NCBI GenBank assembly: GCA_009760855.2
Contig: WPIO01000068.1
Coordinates: 2,006,501-2,070,500, forward strand
Reading direction: 5' to 3'
From: Cristatella mucedo
Taxonomy: Eukaryota; Bryozoa; Phylactolaemata; Cristatellidae
Length of the DNA stretch: 64,000 bases
The position numbers and the translations under genes are program-made. Positions 1-12,234 of the stretch are shown here, piece after piece. Numbering within the stretch: position 1 is the first letter of the stretch; the number at the start of each line of letters is the position of its first letter. The notes below the pieces were generated by a model that did not search any database, was not told the DNA's origin, and was given only the letters and a program-made list of their open reading frames with translations.

Positions 1-660
1 CAGATAGGAGCTTCATCAAAGAGCATGCCATAGGCGTTGGCCACAGGCTCAGTAATCAAAGTGGAGGCATAATAAGCAGTGGGTTAGGCATTAAAGTATT
101 GCACACGTTTTCGCCGCAAGTGCAGCAGCCTTTGGCTTCCACGGGTTTGGAGGTAGCAGCCTCAAAGCTAGGTTTACCGAGCACTGCCGTCACCTTCAAC
201 TTTGTTGACACCCGAAGAGAAAAACATGTTGCTGTCGTTCCTCGTTCAACCAATCGAGTTTAAGCTTATAGCGACCTGCTTTATAAAGGAGCTCAAATTT
301 TCAGGCTAAAGTGTATCATAAATTATGACGGCTTTAATTCGGATTCTTATTTCAAAAGATCGGTGGTTATGAACAGCCTGCACCACATTGGTCACCTTAT
401 CAATCGTGAAATCTTAAATGTCGACTTTTTAATGTTCGCCGATAATAAATTGTTTTTCTCACTCAAGTTTTCGATTCTTTTCAGCATCAGCGTTACAACG
501 AACAAGGTGCTATTTAGCTGTCAAATTTACCGTAGAAGTTGGTAATTTTTGCTTCAGATGTCGACGTATGTCTCCGTTAGAGTATCTGTATTTTTTAGAA
601 TAGTAGATCAAAATGCTCAAACATTTTGCATAGTAGCTGTGAAATAGCTTTGATTAGATC
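1..660. other. Unassigned sequence at window start
   Basis: I recognise no gene here. The minus strand is open from 253 to 56 (65 codons, with a Cys-rich patch near the middle) but begins at TTG, not ATG, and has no convincing splice signals. The stretch 660-850 resembles 36,660-36,790 and 42,955-43,090 (shared words such as cagcttccggaaaaag), so a dispersed duplication begins there. Nothing else is supported. Confidence 0.4.
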
Positions 661-857
661 AATTTCATTCATTATTTTGGTTTTATTCAGCTTGAGCTTA
701 GGTTAATACTAGTATCTTCAATTACAGCTTCCGGAAAAAGCTCTAGCAATGCACGAACGCTTTCTAAATCTAAGCAAGTGCAAATCTAAGCCTTATTCTC
801 AAATGACCCATCCTTGAGAAGAGCAATGTGTTAGCCAATCAGTGTCTGAACCAGTAA

Positions 858-2300
858 CAATAATAAAACACGTTTGTATAGCACCCTTAGAGAACTTAGC
901 ATCTTTATAGGTGCTTTACATTTTCTGTGTCTTCATAAGGTAAAATGGTTAGTTAACGGTGGCATTTTAAATGTCAGCGAGCATAACCTGGCTAGAGGTT
1001 AAATGCCCGGGGTCAGCATGCCAATATATATGGTTCGAGGCGGCATGCACACTATGAGCATAAAAAGGGAACAAAAGACGAGTCAAAAGGGCCCTTTCAA
1101 TGCTGTGATTAAAAGATGAATTTTTAGCTTCTTTTAAAATGTCGCCAAGTTAAGGATGTCGTGATGCCAGTCGGAAATGGAACCTAGCTATGAGAGCATA
1201 TTAACTAAAGGCACGGATCCGAAGGACATCAGGTACGCAGGTGGTGTAGGTAAACGATTCAATTCAGGACAACTGGTGATACGAACCGTAGCTTGGTGGT
1301 AGAGTAGATCTGATAAGTAATATGGAGCCACAGAATGAAGGGACCTAAAAGTGAGCGACAGAGTCGTAAAGTCGACGCCCTCCTTGCCTTCGAGCTAGTG
1401 CAGGTTGATGAGAAGTGTAATGAGTGGCAACTGGGATGCTCACGACTAATAAGCTTAGGTGCAGAAGTTGGCAACTACTACAATCCCCTAATTTCACACG
1501 TACGTAACCAGCCAGCTGAGTGAGCTAGACGAGACGGGATGTCCGGTATGCATGAACCAATTGAGATGCAGTATCCCTGTCTAAGCAAACACGAGTTGTA
1601 GCAATGTTATATTGCTGAAAGAAGGCACACTTCACTGCTGAGCTTAAGACTGGCCTTCTAATCAAAGCTAACTTGGAAACAAAAGACATTAAACAGGAAA
1701 TATGCTGAAAAAGCTAAATGAGAGCATTAAAATTTCTAATTTCTGAATTAAACTTGATTTCTCCATTATTATAATGACGGTTGTTATCATCATTCAATTT
1801 TAGAAAGTTGGCTGCCATCCATGTGCAAATGTCAGTGATATATAAAGCAAAGGAATTGAGAAAATGTGACATGCTAGAGTGCTGCGACTTATCAAAGCAA
1901 AGGTAAACCTCTATTCTGCTTTGAAGTGAAAGCCGTGTGTGTGGCAATCACATCTGCAAGAAGGAGAGTATAAAAAATGAAGAGAACCGGACTAGCAAGA
2001 CAGCCTTTTGATGCCCCATTGCTTATTAGTTCCTCGGAGGATCTTTGTGGGTATATATCAAAGCTTTGGAGTCTCCCACAAAGATTGAACCACAATCATA
2101 ATATTGCAGTACCAGTAATGCCCCGGTGAAATGAGAGGCGCTCAATACGGACTTCCTGATCGAAAGCGTAAAAAGCTGCCGAAAGGTCGAGCTGAACAAT
2201 CACAGGGACTCTACTTAAGTATGCATTCCTAAGTGGGTCGTTATATACCCGAAGCAATGTGAAGGGATTAGCTATACAACCACACTCGAACACACTACAA
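858..2300 (-). mobile_element. Family A non-LTR retrotransposon relic, 3' part
   Basis: Read on the minus strand this is RT, C-terminal domain, 3' UTR and tail of family A. RT remnants are at 2293-2096 (LDLSAAF, GITGTAI), 2095-1892 (block around the GCLASPVLF core) and 1947-1714 (MAANFLKLNDD). The C-terminal domain is at about 1560-1259, and the 3' UTR runs to a short (TAA) tract near 860. The catalytic YADD is destroyed (YADD region reads KAE-stop). Each segment is in a different frame, so this is an old dead copy. It abuts a plus-strand family A fragment at about 2,305 in head-to-head orientation. Confidence 0.8.
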
Positions 2301-2332
2301 AAGCTTGTAATTTAGTATACGAGTAAAGGTGC

Positions 2333-2851
2333 TTGGCCATGACTCATTCTAGGGTGACGTCCAAGTTGGTCCATGCATTCGTGACATCCCGTCTCGACTT
2401 CTGCAACTCACTGCTTACTGGCCTACTAGCATGTACGATCAGGCGATTGCAGCTGGTGCAAAACTCTGCAGCTAGGCTTGTCTGTCGTGAGCGTCGCAGT
2501 TGCCACATTACTCCACTTCTCGCCGACCTGCGCTGGCTACCAGTTCAGCAACGGATTGAATTCAAGGTTTTGTCGCTCAATTTTAGGTCCCTTCATTCTA
2601 TGGCTCCAGCCTATCTTTCAGATATACTCCCCAATCAGGCCAAGCATCGTATCACCCGCTTTTCGGAATCCAACAGTCTGGAAATACCTCGTACAAACCT
2701 TAAATCCTTTGGAGACCGTGCATTTAGCTCGTATGCTCCCAAAGCCTGGAACCCCCTCCCGACCTGCGTCAGAACATCCCCTGAGCTGACCACATTTAAA
2801 AGAAACTTAAAAACACACGTATTTAGGACAGCATTTAGTGGGTCCCTGTGA
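2333..2851 (+). pseudogene. Family A ORF2 C-terminal domain, open but orphaned
   Basis: This is an uninterrupted frame of about 170 codons, with a first ATG at 2339. It matches the domain downstream of the RT core in CR1/L2-type ORF2 proteins. Visible motifs in order are [85 protein letters not shown] and [14 protein letters not shown], then TGA. The upstream endonuclease and RT are absent because the copy is 5' truncated. The ATG is internal to the ancestral protein, so this is not a gene start. The absence of any stop suggests a fairly young insertion. Confidence 0.85.
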
Positions 2852-3087
2852 TTCGTCCTTGATGTGCTTATGTGTGCTGACACTGTGCATGCTGCCACTA
2901 ACCACATTTGCATGCTGACCCTGTGCATGTCACCCCTAACCATATTATTCATTTTCTTTGTTTTTCAAGCACGATTTTACCTACTATTCTATTGCATATC
3001 ACTTTGCAGCAAATGTAAAGCGCCTAGAGAGAGATTAAGTTCTCTGAGGGTGCTTTATCAAGTGCAATATTATATTATTATATATTA
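2852..3087 (+). mobile_element. Family A 3' UTR and (ATT)-type tail
   Basis: This follows the FSGSL stop directly. It contains the family's repeated words (gctgacactgtgcatgctgcc, cactaaccaca) and then the 3'-terminal hairpin at about 3018-3057, with AAAGCGCC facing GGGTGCTTT and AGAGA facing TCTCT. It ends in an AT-rich tail of TAT/ATT units near 3085. This is the expected 3' end of a CR1/L2-like element, where RT is thought to start. Confidence 0.8.
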
Positions 3088-4700
3088 GGGTCTTCGATAG
3101 GAGCCGTAGAAGGGAAGCAGGGCGGAATGGCTCAGGTTCTCTTGGTCCATTGTTGATTTCCTGAGTATTGGCCTTACTCCAGCCTTTTTGAATGCTGCAG
3201 GTACACGACCTGAGGGTGTTGGCACATTTACTGTGTTTTCCAAGCATGGCAGCAGCAGATATATGCATCTTAGAGGCATGGCGATGAGAATAGGGTCTAC
3301 AAGACTGGTTGAATTTTTTCATTGTAAGATGAGCTTTAGAACAAAGTCATTAGTAGCTTTGTTGAACGTCGACAGTGAGGTGCTGCGTGACATTGAGAGA
3401 CAGGACACCAGAGGGGCTGCTGCCACTATACGGATGGGCTCCTTGATCTTGTGTATCTTTTTGACAAAGAAGCTAGAGAAGAAGTCATATATGCCACTGA
3501 AACGATTACTAATTAAGGAGCTAGTTAACCTGTGAGCCGCTATGAAGATTGCTGACCATAGACATCAGCATGTTTTGATTTAGCTTATGTGATTCAACAG
3601 AGCTATTCTAGACGCTAAACTTAATAATAATAATAATAATGTACTTGATAAAGCGCCCTTAAAGAACTTAATCTCTTTCTAGGCGCTTTAGATTTGCTGC
3701 AAAGGGAAATGCAATTAAATGGTAAGTAAAATCATGCTTGACAAACAAACAAAATGATCAACATGGTTAGGGGTGACATGCACAGGGTCAGCATGCAAAT
3801 GTGGTTAGTGGCAGCATGCACAGTGTCAGCACGCATAAGCACATCAAGGACGAATCACAGGGACCCACTAAATGCTGTCCTAAATAGGTGTTTTTAAGTT
3901 CCTTTTAAAATGTGGTCAGGTCTGGGGATGTTCTGACGCAGGTCGGGAGAAAGTTCCAGGCTTTGGGAACTTGATGGTTCGACCACTGCAGTCTACTTTT
4001 ATTCACTTTTTCAAGCTGGGGCTTAGTAGAACTACTAGTCTATCTCTGCACTGAACGCTGGGCCATTAGGTCGAGGGCACACACTTTGCTTAGTTACAGG
4101 TGTAAACTCATCGAGCATGTCTATTAGTGTCGGGATTTAGCAATCTACGAACGATGACTGGTCGAAAAGAGGATTGAACGTCGGACAAGGTGCTGATATT
4201 GTCGCGCGGACTGCATTATTATTACGGGTCTTGACGTTTTACGATCAAAATTTGATTTAGATAAGGATTCAATAAACTCATTGTAGATTGAATTAGATCT
4301 GCATGAGATCAAATTTATTGAGTTTATCATTAACTGGCAATGTAACTAGTGTGTGATCTATGATATGAGTATGGCAGTATTGTGGGCCAAAGGAAACTTT
4401 GGTTCAGTCCTTTCACAAAATTTGGTGCTGAAGGAGTCAGGTAAGTTATCAAAATAAATGTTGGAATCACTCATACCGAGGAAAGATGAACTTTTTGTGA
4501 ACCAGAATCGAAACGAGTAGAAAGAAATGCAAAATAAATGTGGAGGGCATTGCACTTGGGGAAGGGGCTGATAAACTACTGTGACCATTGGTAGAATGTT
4601 GTCGGTGAACTCATAACAATAGATTTCAAAGATTGCTTCGAGGAGAATGAAAGTGGCATCACTATAGATAACAAACGTGCGATAGCATGGCTCCACCTAA
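3088..4700 (-). mobile_element. Old family A copy: endonuclease, linker and start of RT
   Basis: On the minus strand, 4696-4358 is a decayed APE-type endonuclease; VTVVYQ and NIYFDNLPDSFSTKF align with VAVVYRSP and NVHFDNLSDAFSTAF of the 26.4-kb copy. Positions 4330-3990 and 3618-3280 are the linker. Positions 3279-3088 are the RT N-terminus (CIYLLLPC, GRVPAAFKKAGVRP, MDQENLS). It is interrupted at about 3619-3985 by a second family A tail. Many stops and frame changes show it is dead. The 3' half beyond the RT start is missing. Confidence 0.75.
3619..3985 (-). mobile_element. Nested family A 3'-end insertion
   Basis: A (TAA)n tract at 3622-3640 is followed, reading rightwards, by the reverse complement of the family A hairpin, 3' UTR and last about 40 codons. 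It lies inside the older minus-strand copy: linker sequence continues on both sides. It is strongly 5' truncated. I could not resolve a target-site duplication. Confidence 0.75.
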
Positions 4701-5485
4701 GGGTTTTACTGATCTAGGGATGTGAATAAAAGATTAGCTGGAGTTGTGTAGTTAAAGGGTTGTGGTTTTGTGTGGGGGTTGTGTAGTTAAAAGGGGTTGG
4801 GGGTGGTTGCAGCCAGGTCTAGATCAAAGCGAGCAGACCGACGCCTTTCTGAGAAAAAAGGCCGTTTATTAAAAGCACCTTGTCAGACATTTGGCACGGA
4901 TTCCAATAACAAACGTCAAGTTGTACCGCCGTAGTAATTGTACATCTGATGACCACCAAGTTAGTGCGACTGCCAGCAGCACTTGAAGGAGAACACTATT
5001 ATGGTCCGAGACATTCCCAGCAAGGCGAAACGAGAGGATGCTTGGCTCGCGTCCCCACGCCCGCTGCAGGACACCTTTCTTTTGTAAATTCATCATTTCC
5101 GGACCTTAGTAATACCAATAACATATAGAAGTTGATTTGAACGAACGGAAATAATTAAAGACAATAGGAATGCAAGCTAATAACTAATCAGTGGGTTAAT
5201 AGCAACAAGCAAAACTAAAGCCTGCCGTCGGGAGCTTGGAAGGATGTCGTACCGTCAGACTGAATTTTGAACTGTTACACTCCTGATGCGCCTCAAACGT
5301 TGCTGTGCAAAGTTTCCATTTCCCGGCCTTCGGGACAGCTGAAACACAACGGTGCACGTGAGTGACTGGCCGATGCTGACGGAGTACTCAACGAGAATGA
5401 AAATAGTCAAGTGTAAGCCACTGGTAGGACATCAGGAGGCTTCAATAGCACCACTGCACATAAACTTAGGCCTCACCAAGCGAGG
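4701..5485. other. No gene recognised; GT-rich direct repeat
   Basis: At 4740-4800 the words gttgtgtagttaaa and ggg recur twice about 35 bp apart in a GT-rich stretch. The remainder has only short open frames with no match to either retrotransposon family that I can see. Confidence 0.35.
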
Positions 5486-5830
5486 CTTGAGCCAAAGAAC
5501 GAAGGGACCTGAAAGCGGGTGACAAAACTTTAAAATCTATGCATACGTTGACTGGGAGCAAGTGAAGGTCGGCGGGAAGTAGTGAGATGGGGCAACTGCA
5601 GTGCTCACTACAGACAAGACTAGCTGCCGAGTTTTGCACCGACTGTACGAGCCTGATTGTCTAAGCTGGTTGACTAGCAAGCAGTGAGTTACAGAAGTCA
5701 AGGCGGGATGTCACAAATGCATTAACCGAATTACATGAGGCATCCCTGGCTAAACAAACCCGAAGTTTAGAAACGTAAGGCAGCTGAAAGTAGTCAGACT
5801 TGACGGTAGAGCTAATGCATTCACGCTTTT
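5486..5830 (-). mobile_element. Family A C-terminal domain fragment
   Basis: The reverse complement carries decayed versions of the C-terminal blocks. The words gcattaaccgaat, gacatcccgccttgacttctg and tgcaaaactcggcagctag are recognisable, as is the HWLP region. It has no tail and no RT core and is heavily mutated. Flanks on both sides (4,701-5,485 and 5,831-6,285) show no recognisable gene. Confidence 0.65.
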
Positions 5831-6286
5831 ATTACCGAAATCGTGGACATGATAGTAAACACTTATTTTAACGTCCTTCTTAACGTGGACTAACGAACTA
5901 TCTTCAAGTGAACAAGCAGCTTAAATCTGGAGTAATCAATCTTCCGGCACATCGAGCTTGCTAAACTCCCTAGCAGCCCGTAGTAGTGAATTCGCATTCA
6001 AACAGCATCACAACTTCGCACGTTGAATACCGGTAAATTCAATTGCATATCTATGTCTGAACTTAGTATTGTATATAAATTGGGAAGTGTATTCCTCAAA
6101 ATATCCCGAACCACATATCAACACTTGGGCTCTACTATTTAGTCACGTAATTCAAGCCTAGTACATTAGAAATAATTCGGCCTTCTGAAAAAGATACAGT
6201 TTACAAGCAGGTCCATACCAAAAGATTATTGACCAGCTTGCCATTGGCTTACTGTAAGTAGCAAAAGCTCAGCATAGGGGCGCAGG

Positions 6287-7150
6287 AACGAGCTGGCTAC
6301 TAGGGCTTGTAATTAAAATGTCCACACTTATTCACTACGGTGCCGTGGTACTACTGAAGCTAACGAAATATTAAGCCTGCGTATGAAACGTGTAGCTATA
6401 GATTGCCTGGTGACACGTACACGTTAATAATAAACATTTGACCTAGCTTCCTTCATATAAATAAAAGAATTACTCAAGCCGATTTGAAAAGAGACTTCTG
6501 CACAGTTACACGAGAGCGTTTTAAGCTATCAGAACTCCTTGTTGCTACCAAAAAGCATCGTTCTCAGCAGGCTTCAAACTAACGACCACGGGGCCGAGGT
6601 CGTGAGAAACAACCGCCGTACCTAATGAGCCATCATGGCTTCATAGCACGTGTATGGTTTGATGAGGTAGATTGAGTTTTCTGAAAATTATCTCTTGAGA
6701 ACTCAGCTAACTATCTACAGCCATCGGTGTCATGCTGGGAACAGGCTGCAGAGTTTCCTTGATTGTCTGGATGCAAAAACTGTATCTTTCTTAACTCATC
6801 ATTGAATTGCAAAAGAAGGAGACAGAGTAAGGAACATTATCAATGCCCAGGAGGAGCAGGGCTGATTCCTAGTACAGAGAAGTCGGCTGCCTTCGGTATT
6901 TTATTATTTTCCTAAAATGCACCTGCGACTCTCGTGGAGCCTGGCGATAATTTCAAGAGTGAGGCACAGATATTTCAACCGCAGTGCGACTCATCAGCTG
7001 CAGGAGCGCCTTAGGGCGCCCATGCATTACCTTACAAAGTCCGAGGGCATGTAGTAGGTACGTAGAGTCCTCAACGGCGGAGGCCGCACAGCCGGTTTGA
7101 TTTGGATACATTATCGTAAGTTTCAAAGCATAGGGCACTAATCTGTATTT
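6287..7150. repeat. Duplicated block D1, copy 1 (partner 14,033-14,900)
   Basis: About 870 bp matches 14,033-14,900 in the same orientation from gagctggctact onward, including aataataaa at 6427, the tRNA-like segment near 6600, and the block aggtagattgagttttctga at about 6665. Divergence by eye is roughly 10-15 percent with small indels. No coding frame is conserved between the copies, so I treat it as non-coding duplicated DNA containing a SINE. Confidence 0.75.
6568..6640 (-). repeat. tRNA-like SINE head (D1 copy 1)
   Basis: Read on the minus strand, an A-box-like word (TGGCTCATTAGGTA, 6632-6619) is followed about 40 nt later by a B-box-like word (AGTTTGAAGCC, 6580-6570). This is the internal RNA polymerase III promoter layout of a tRNA-derived SINE. 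No clean acceptor stem is seen, so it is not a functional tRNA gene. The same layout is kept in the D1 partner at 14.3 kb. Confidence 0.4.
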
Positions 7151-7299
7151 TGAATTTGGTTGGGGTATAAAGCGAGCGGGTCGCGTGATTGTAGTCCCAT
7201 TGGTCCGTGGTGAAATAGGCGCCGTTCGCTTTTAGTAGCTGCAGGACCCCTGGTAGCCGTTACTCTAGGCAGCCGGGGCATCATGGCCGGTGTGGCACT

Positions 7300-7862
7300 T
7301 GCATGAAGGACGAATGACAGGGACCCATTAATGCTGTCATAAATAGGTGTGTTTTTAAGTTCATTTTAAACTTGGTCAACTCAGGGGATGTTTTGACGCA
7401 CGTCGGGAGGCAGTTCCAGGCTTTGGGAGCACACGAACTAAATTAACGGTCTACCAAGGATTTGAGGTTTGTACGAAGAATTGGTAGACTGTCGGATTCC
7501 GAAAAGCGGATGGTACGATACTTGGCCTGGTGGGGGTGATCTGAGAGATTGGCTGAAGCCATAGAATGAAGTGACCTACAAGTGAACGACAAAACCTTGA
7601 AGTCAATCCGTTGCTTGACTGGTAGCCAGTACAGGTAGGCGAGAAGTGGTGTGATGTGGCAACTGCGACGCTCACGACAGACAAGCCTAGCTGAGGAGTT
7701 TTGCACCGGCTGCAATCGCCTGATCGCACATGCCGGTAGGCCAGTAAGCAGTGAGTTGCGGAAGTCGAGACGGGATGTCACGAATGCATGGACCACCTTA
7801 GATGTTGTATCCTTACCTTCCACATCTGCGACATCTGCTGTGCACTGACTTTTTCTAAATTG
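7300..7862 (-). mobile_element. Family A C-terminal domain and partial 3' UTR
   Basis: On the minus strand a long open frame (running 7991-7443, with homology from about 7850) shows [57 protein letters not shown] and SESDSLPILRTNLKS. It shifts frame after that and reaches a truncated 3' UTR at about 7,300 with no hairpin or (ATT) tail. It abuts a divergent plus-strand copy of the same domain, giving a head-to-head pair. Confidence 0.8.
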
Positions 7863-7928
7863 GCACCCGGACTGTTCGCTAATATGCCAGGAATATAAGA
7901 CACCATAAGTGCAGCAGCTGGTGTCGAG

Positions 7929-8390
7929 ATGCTTGTTTTTAGACACCCAATCTTGCCTTCTGTTGCTCAGTGCTTGCAGGTCTTCAGGCATGAGAAATTT
8001 GGGCGCCTACAGTTAGTGGAATACTTTGCAGCAGGGCTTGCCTGTCGTGAGCGCTTCCGTTGCCTAAGTACACCAATGCTCACTGATGTGCATTTACTCC
8101 CAATTAAACGGCGTATCTAGGCCTTTCAAGGGTGTGTCACTCACATTCACGTTCCTTTATTCTCTTGCTTCAGCCTACTAATCAGAACTACTTACAAGTC
8201 AAGCAGGGCGTCGTACTACCTGCTTTTCTAGCACAAGTCGTTTGGCTGTGCCTGAAACCAACCTCAAATACTTTGGAGACCATGCCTTTATTTGTCATAC
8301 TCCCAAAGCCAGGCGGTCACTTCCGACTGATATTATGACTTCATCTGACTTAGCTCCTTTAAAACTTAAGCGGAGCCTAAGCTTGACGTT
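7929..8390 (+). pseudogene. Divergent family A C-terminal domain fragment
   Basis: The plus strand shows a diverged version of the family A domain: RLQLVEYFAAGLACRERFRC, TPMLTDVHLLPIKRRI, then a stop. After a frame change come VPETNLKYFGDHAFICHTPKA and LPTDIMTSSDLAPLK. It resembles the fragment at 19.1-19.6 kb more than the main family, so both belong to the same older subfamily. Sequence from about 7,810 to 8,050 is also echoed at 15,060-15,330. Confidence 0.7.
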
Positions 8391-8394
8391 TAAG

Positions 8395-8830
8395 GCAAGA
8401 CCGAGCCAGCTACTGTTACAAAGCGTCTTCCCAGTTGGACTGACGAGCCTCGCTGATGTAGCCTACCTGTTTCACGTGACGTGCATGCTGCTGCTGTGCA
8501 TCGACGGCCTCCTACTGAAAGCCGCCACAAAGGTTGTGTGCCTAAAGTGAGGATCAAAATGACAACCATCACAATAAGTATTGTGTAAAAGTACGACAGG
8601 CTAACCAGTTGGGCCACAAAGGCTCACTACTTATTCCACATCATTATAGACTTACTTAGTTTGAATGGGTCTCTAAGTGAGTGACTCCATCCCAACCATA
8701 AACACAGATCGCTGATGTCACGCTTACGCCGTACCCTTGGTGATCCTTATAGTATTTTACTTTTAGGATGGTACTGCTGTGATGAGTGCCATCAGTTAAA
8801 AACTCACTAGTAATAATTTAAGAATTTACT
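8395..8830. repeat. Duplicated block, uninterrupted version
   Basis: Positions 8,395-8,600 match 19,755-19,955 (gccgagccagctact, gtttcacgtgac) and 8,600-8,830 match 21,305-21,530 (gctgatgtcacgc, gatggtac, gctgtgatg). In the partner locus the two halves are separated by a 1.3-kb family A element, so this copy represents the pre-insertion arrangement. No gene is recognised. Confidence 0.7.
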
Positions 8831-8831
8831 A

Positions 8832-11180
8832 TTCTAAAACCTGTGACAATACCTTGAAGGCGATGACTGGAAGATAGTGCTGGTCGATGAGAAGTCGTGT
8901 GATGTGGCAACCAAAAAGCTGACGACAGATAAGCCTAGCTCCTGAATTCGGTACCAGGTGTAAGCAACTGAGTGCAGGTGTCGGTAGACCGGCAAGCAGC
9001 GAATTAGAGAAGTCGCGACGGGATATGGCAAATGCATGGACCAATTTGAATATGGTTTCCCTGTCTTAGCAAGCCCGTAGTTGAGCAATGCTATATAGCT
9101 AAAAGTAGGCAGACTTGATTGTGAAGCTTATGCCGTCGTCTCATAAAACGTCACTTAGTTACAGAAAACCTATATTTCGTGCAAATTAAACATTTTGAAC
9201 AGCTTGTTTTGTGTGTGCAATTTTTGCAAAGCTTGAATCACTCTCAATTGTGTATAGTAACTAACAAGATAAATAGCAAAATGGTTTTATCATTACTCAA
9301 TTTCAGAGACTTTCCTGCAATGCATGAGCGAATGCCATCAATACATGCAGCTACGGAATTGAGAGAACTTGACATCCTGGAGAGCTGGGAGAGATCAAAG
9401 CTAAGGTCTAACTGAATTTCATATGCATAGAAGTGAAAGCCTGTGTTTCCTTGCAATCACTTTTGCGAGCGGGAGAGTATAAACCGTGAAGAGAAAGGGA
9501 TCAAGCAGGGAGCCCAAGGTGTCCCATATTAAAGAGATTTATCGGACGATATTTTATTTCATTAACATTTGCACTCTGAAGTCTCCCACTGAGATAGAAC
9601 CAGAACCATTGCATTATTGTGCCGGTGATGCCCATTCAAATGGGAGGTGACTTGGTGATCGATAGCATCAAAAGCTACCGAAAGAAAGGGTGAAACATGT
9701 AAAGACACTCGACCTAGTCTGCATTTTTAAGTAGGTCGTTATGCACCCGAAGGCACGGTGACTATGTACAACCAGTTTAAAACTTAGTAGCTAGGTTTGA
9801 AGTTTAAATGCATGAGCGACTGGTCTGCCACTGCTCTTTCCAGTGTCTCTTATAGGAACAGTAGAAGATATCTCAGCCGAAGCAGCACCAGTTCTCTTGG
9901 TCTAGTGCTGCTTTCTTGAGCAGTGGCCTGACTACGTTTTTTTTGAAGGGTTCTGGGATCTGAACTGAGAATGACGACATATTTATGATGTGAGTTTCCA
10001 TTTCAGCAGCCGATCAATGCATTGTAGAGGCAGGACAGTGAGAATAGGGTCCAGAGGACTAGCTGTTCTCTTTTATTTGTATGTGAAATTTAAGACAAGA
10101 TTATTAGTTGTGGCCGTGAAAGTAGATATTGAGGTGCTATATCGAAGTAAGGGAGAGTATTCCAGCGAGATACTTCCATTCCATGGACGCACTGCTTGAC
10201 CTTATCTGCGTTGTCGATGTAGAACTTAAAGATACAATCAGCTAGGTCACCACAAGGACTTCTAGGTAAGAACCTAACCCGGGAGTGGTTAAATGGAAGA
10301 TTGATCGTAGACATCGTCACTCTCGGATTGTGTGTCTGTGATTCAGCAACGTTTTTGTTTTACAGAAGCTAGACTCTGCCTTTCCTAAGATCGATTGGTA
10401 TGATATCAAGCAGTTTTTGTGCACTTGTCGATGAATAGTCATTCCTGATCTTCCGGATGCTTTATCAAAGTGTTTCGTAGGACTTTCCATTTTTACTGTC
10501 TGTGATAGACCGCAGGTCGTCTCGCAGAAGGCACACACTTAGTCAGGGGTTCAAGCTTGTCGATCATGTCAACTAGTGTGGTTTTTTAGCAATATATAAA
10601 TGATGAAAGGTCGAAATCTGATTGAGCAATTGAGGCAAAGCAGCTTTCTCACGCCTTTTCCATCGATCAAGTGTCAGGGGTCGTGAGGTTTCACGATTCG
10701 TGTGAGATTTCAGATGAGGAAGCCGGCACACACTTTGGAAACTAAATGAGATCTCCATGTGATCAGATAAGTATAATTTCGCAATAAATTGTGGCGTTAC
10801 AGAGCAGTTACGCGAGAAAATTTTGTCACTTGTGTGAACCTTGATGTGAGTAGGGCCATCCACACGAACCAGAAGTAACCATGAGTCAGTCAATGCTCGA
10901 AACTTTGTGCTAAAGGCGTCAGGTAAGTTAGCGAAGTCAATGTGGAAACCAATAACAATGTGGAAAGATCTATTTTTTGCAGACGGAAGTGAAATGAGAT
11001 CAAAGAAATCAGAAATAAATGATGACTTGGTACCTGTGGGGTGGTGATAGAGTATGGCAGCCATGCCTAGCTTGTTGTCAGCGGACCACGAGACTGTACA
11101 TTCGAAAGACTGTTGTGAGGGAACTGTAAGCGGCTTGAATTTATAGTACGAGCTTGTATTAATAATCACGTACAGATTTC
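8832..11180 (-). mobile_element. Degraded near-full-length family A copy
   Basis: From right to left on the minus strand: APE endonuclease at 11169-10573 (FKPLTVPSQQSFE, GTKSSFISDFFDLIS, DFANLPDAFSTKFRAL, GPTHIKVHTSDKIFS, LSDHMEISF); linker at 10538-10090; RT N-terminus at about 10,080-9,880; RT core to 9244, where the catalytic box reads FHFYAYE instead of YADD; and the start of the C-terminal domain at 9088-8834. The last about 110 codons, 3' UTR and tail are missing. Multiple stops and frame changes make it a pseudogene. Confidence 0.8.
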
Positions 11181-11199
11181 TCTCGTCAATAAGTTTCTG

Positions 11200-12030
11200 C
11201 TTCAGATTCAGAGATCACCCGAGAATATCTGACCTTAAATACCCACTTAACTAAAGCCATTCCTTAAAAATAATCTCCCTCATCCTCTCTTTGCAATCCT
11301 CCATCCGACGTGCCGTCACTGGTAGAATGCCTAAACAAGACGATTATCGACGTTCTGGGTAAGTCGTTTCTAAAACAAAGTGCAAAAACTGTAGGCTCTC
11401 GACCAAATCGCCTATCGCTTAGAATAAACAACAAACCGGCTAAGAAATCAACGTTCAAGCTTTTAAAAAGCATAACCAAGATCGGAACTGCAGTTCGATT
11501 TTAATTCGAAATCTATTTTGGTTCATAACTATCTATCGTACCCATTAGTTATCTGCTCATTTGCTTTCAGATCAGCAACATACCCTAGCAATGTTTTTTC
11601 AAAGCTTTTTGGATTAAAAGATAAAAAATGTGATAGAGTACATTGCACAAGGCGTATTCCCTAGACTCCCAAGCCGAAGTTTGTCGCCCACTTCTGGAAT
11701 GTCCACCCTCAGGCCTGCCCATGCCGATCTGATTTCAAGTCCTTCTCTCAAACGGCAAAGAAAAATGGCCCTCGCGAGCCCATAATTATTGAGGAGCTGC
11801 TAAAATTCTTAGACGTTGTGCTCCCCTGCCTAGCTAAAGTAGTAACATGGTCCTTAGAATACGGTCTTGTACTCGCAAGTTACAAAAATTTTGTCCTTGG
11901 GCCGGTTACATAACTAATAGATATGAGGTGTTATTGCCGCCTCATTTTTATAGCAGCACTAGAGCCGCTTGGCTTCTGCAAAGCTTTATTTTTGGTTTGT
12001 CAGTAAAACTGACACAAGCGTGATTAAGTG
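11200..12030 (+). pseudogene. Plus-strand endonuclease-linker and RT relic
   Basis: Positions 11,300-11,500 encode PSLVECLNKTIIDVLGKSF and NKPAKKSTFKLLKS, which align with LLSLVDSFNTTLADMLDEF and RPAKSTKRKLEKAYK just after the endonuclease of family A. After a decayed linker, 11,780-11,920 reads LKFLDVVLPCLAKVV, SLEYGLVLASYKNFVLGPV, a worn RT N-terminus. It lies head to head with the minus-strand copy ending at 11,180. No frame is usable. Confidence 0.55.
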
Positions 12031-12140
12031 CTTGATAGTAGCTACTTGTCTGATGAGCCATAGCTTTCTTAAGCAACTACTTGCTGGCACTAGAGCTTGG
12101 ATCACCACCGCTTTCATCTGGCAGTGAAAGATTGCTCACT

Positions 12141-12222
12141 GCAGGGCAGTACTAGAACCCACGACCTCAATCGTGAAGAGCCAGCACCTTTCATGTCCTG
12201 CTGTCTTACCAGCTATGACTAG
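12141..12222 (-). repeat. tRNA-like SINE head
   Basis: On the minus strand an A-box-like TAGCTGGTAAGA (12215-12204) is followed by a T-arm-like segment, GAGGTCGTGGGTTCTAGTAC, with the B box at 12160-12150. The spacing fits a tRNA-derived promoter. The rest of the tRNA fold is not convincing, so this is a SINE or tRNA pseudogene rather than a tRNA gene. Confidence 0.45.
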
Positions 12223-12234
12223 ATTGTCGTAAAA

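Noticed and set aside
56-253. Cys-rich minus-strand frame as a secreted or metal-binding peptide
   Set aside because: It begins at TTG, has no hydrophobic leader and no second copy in the window.
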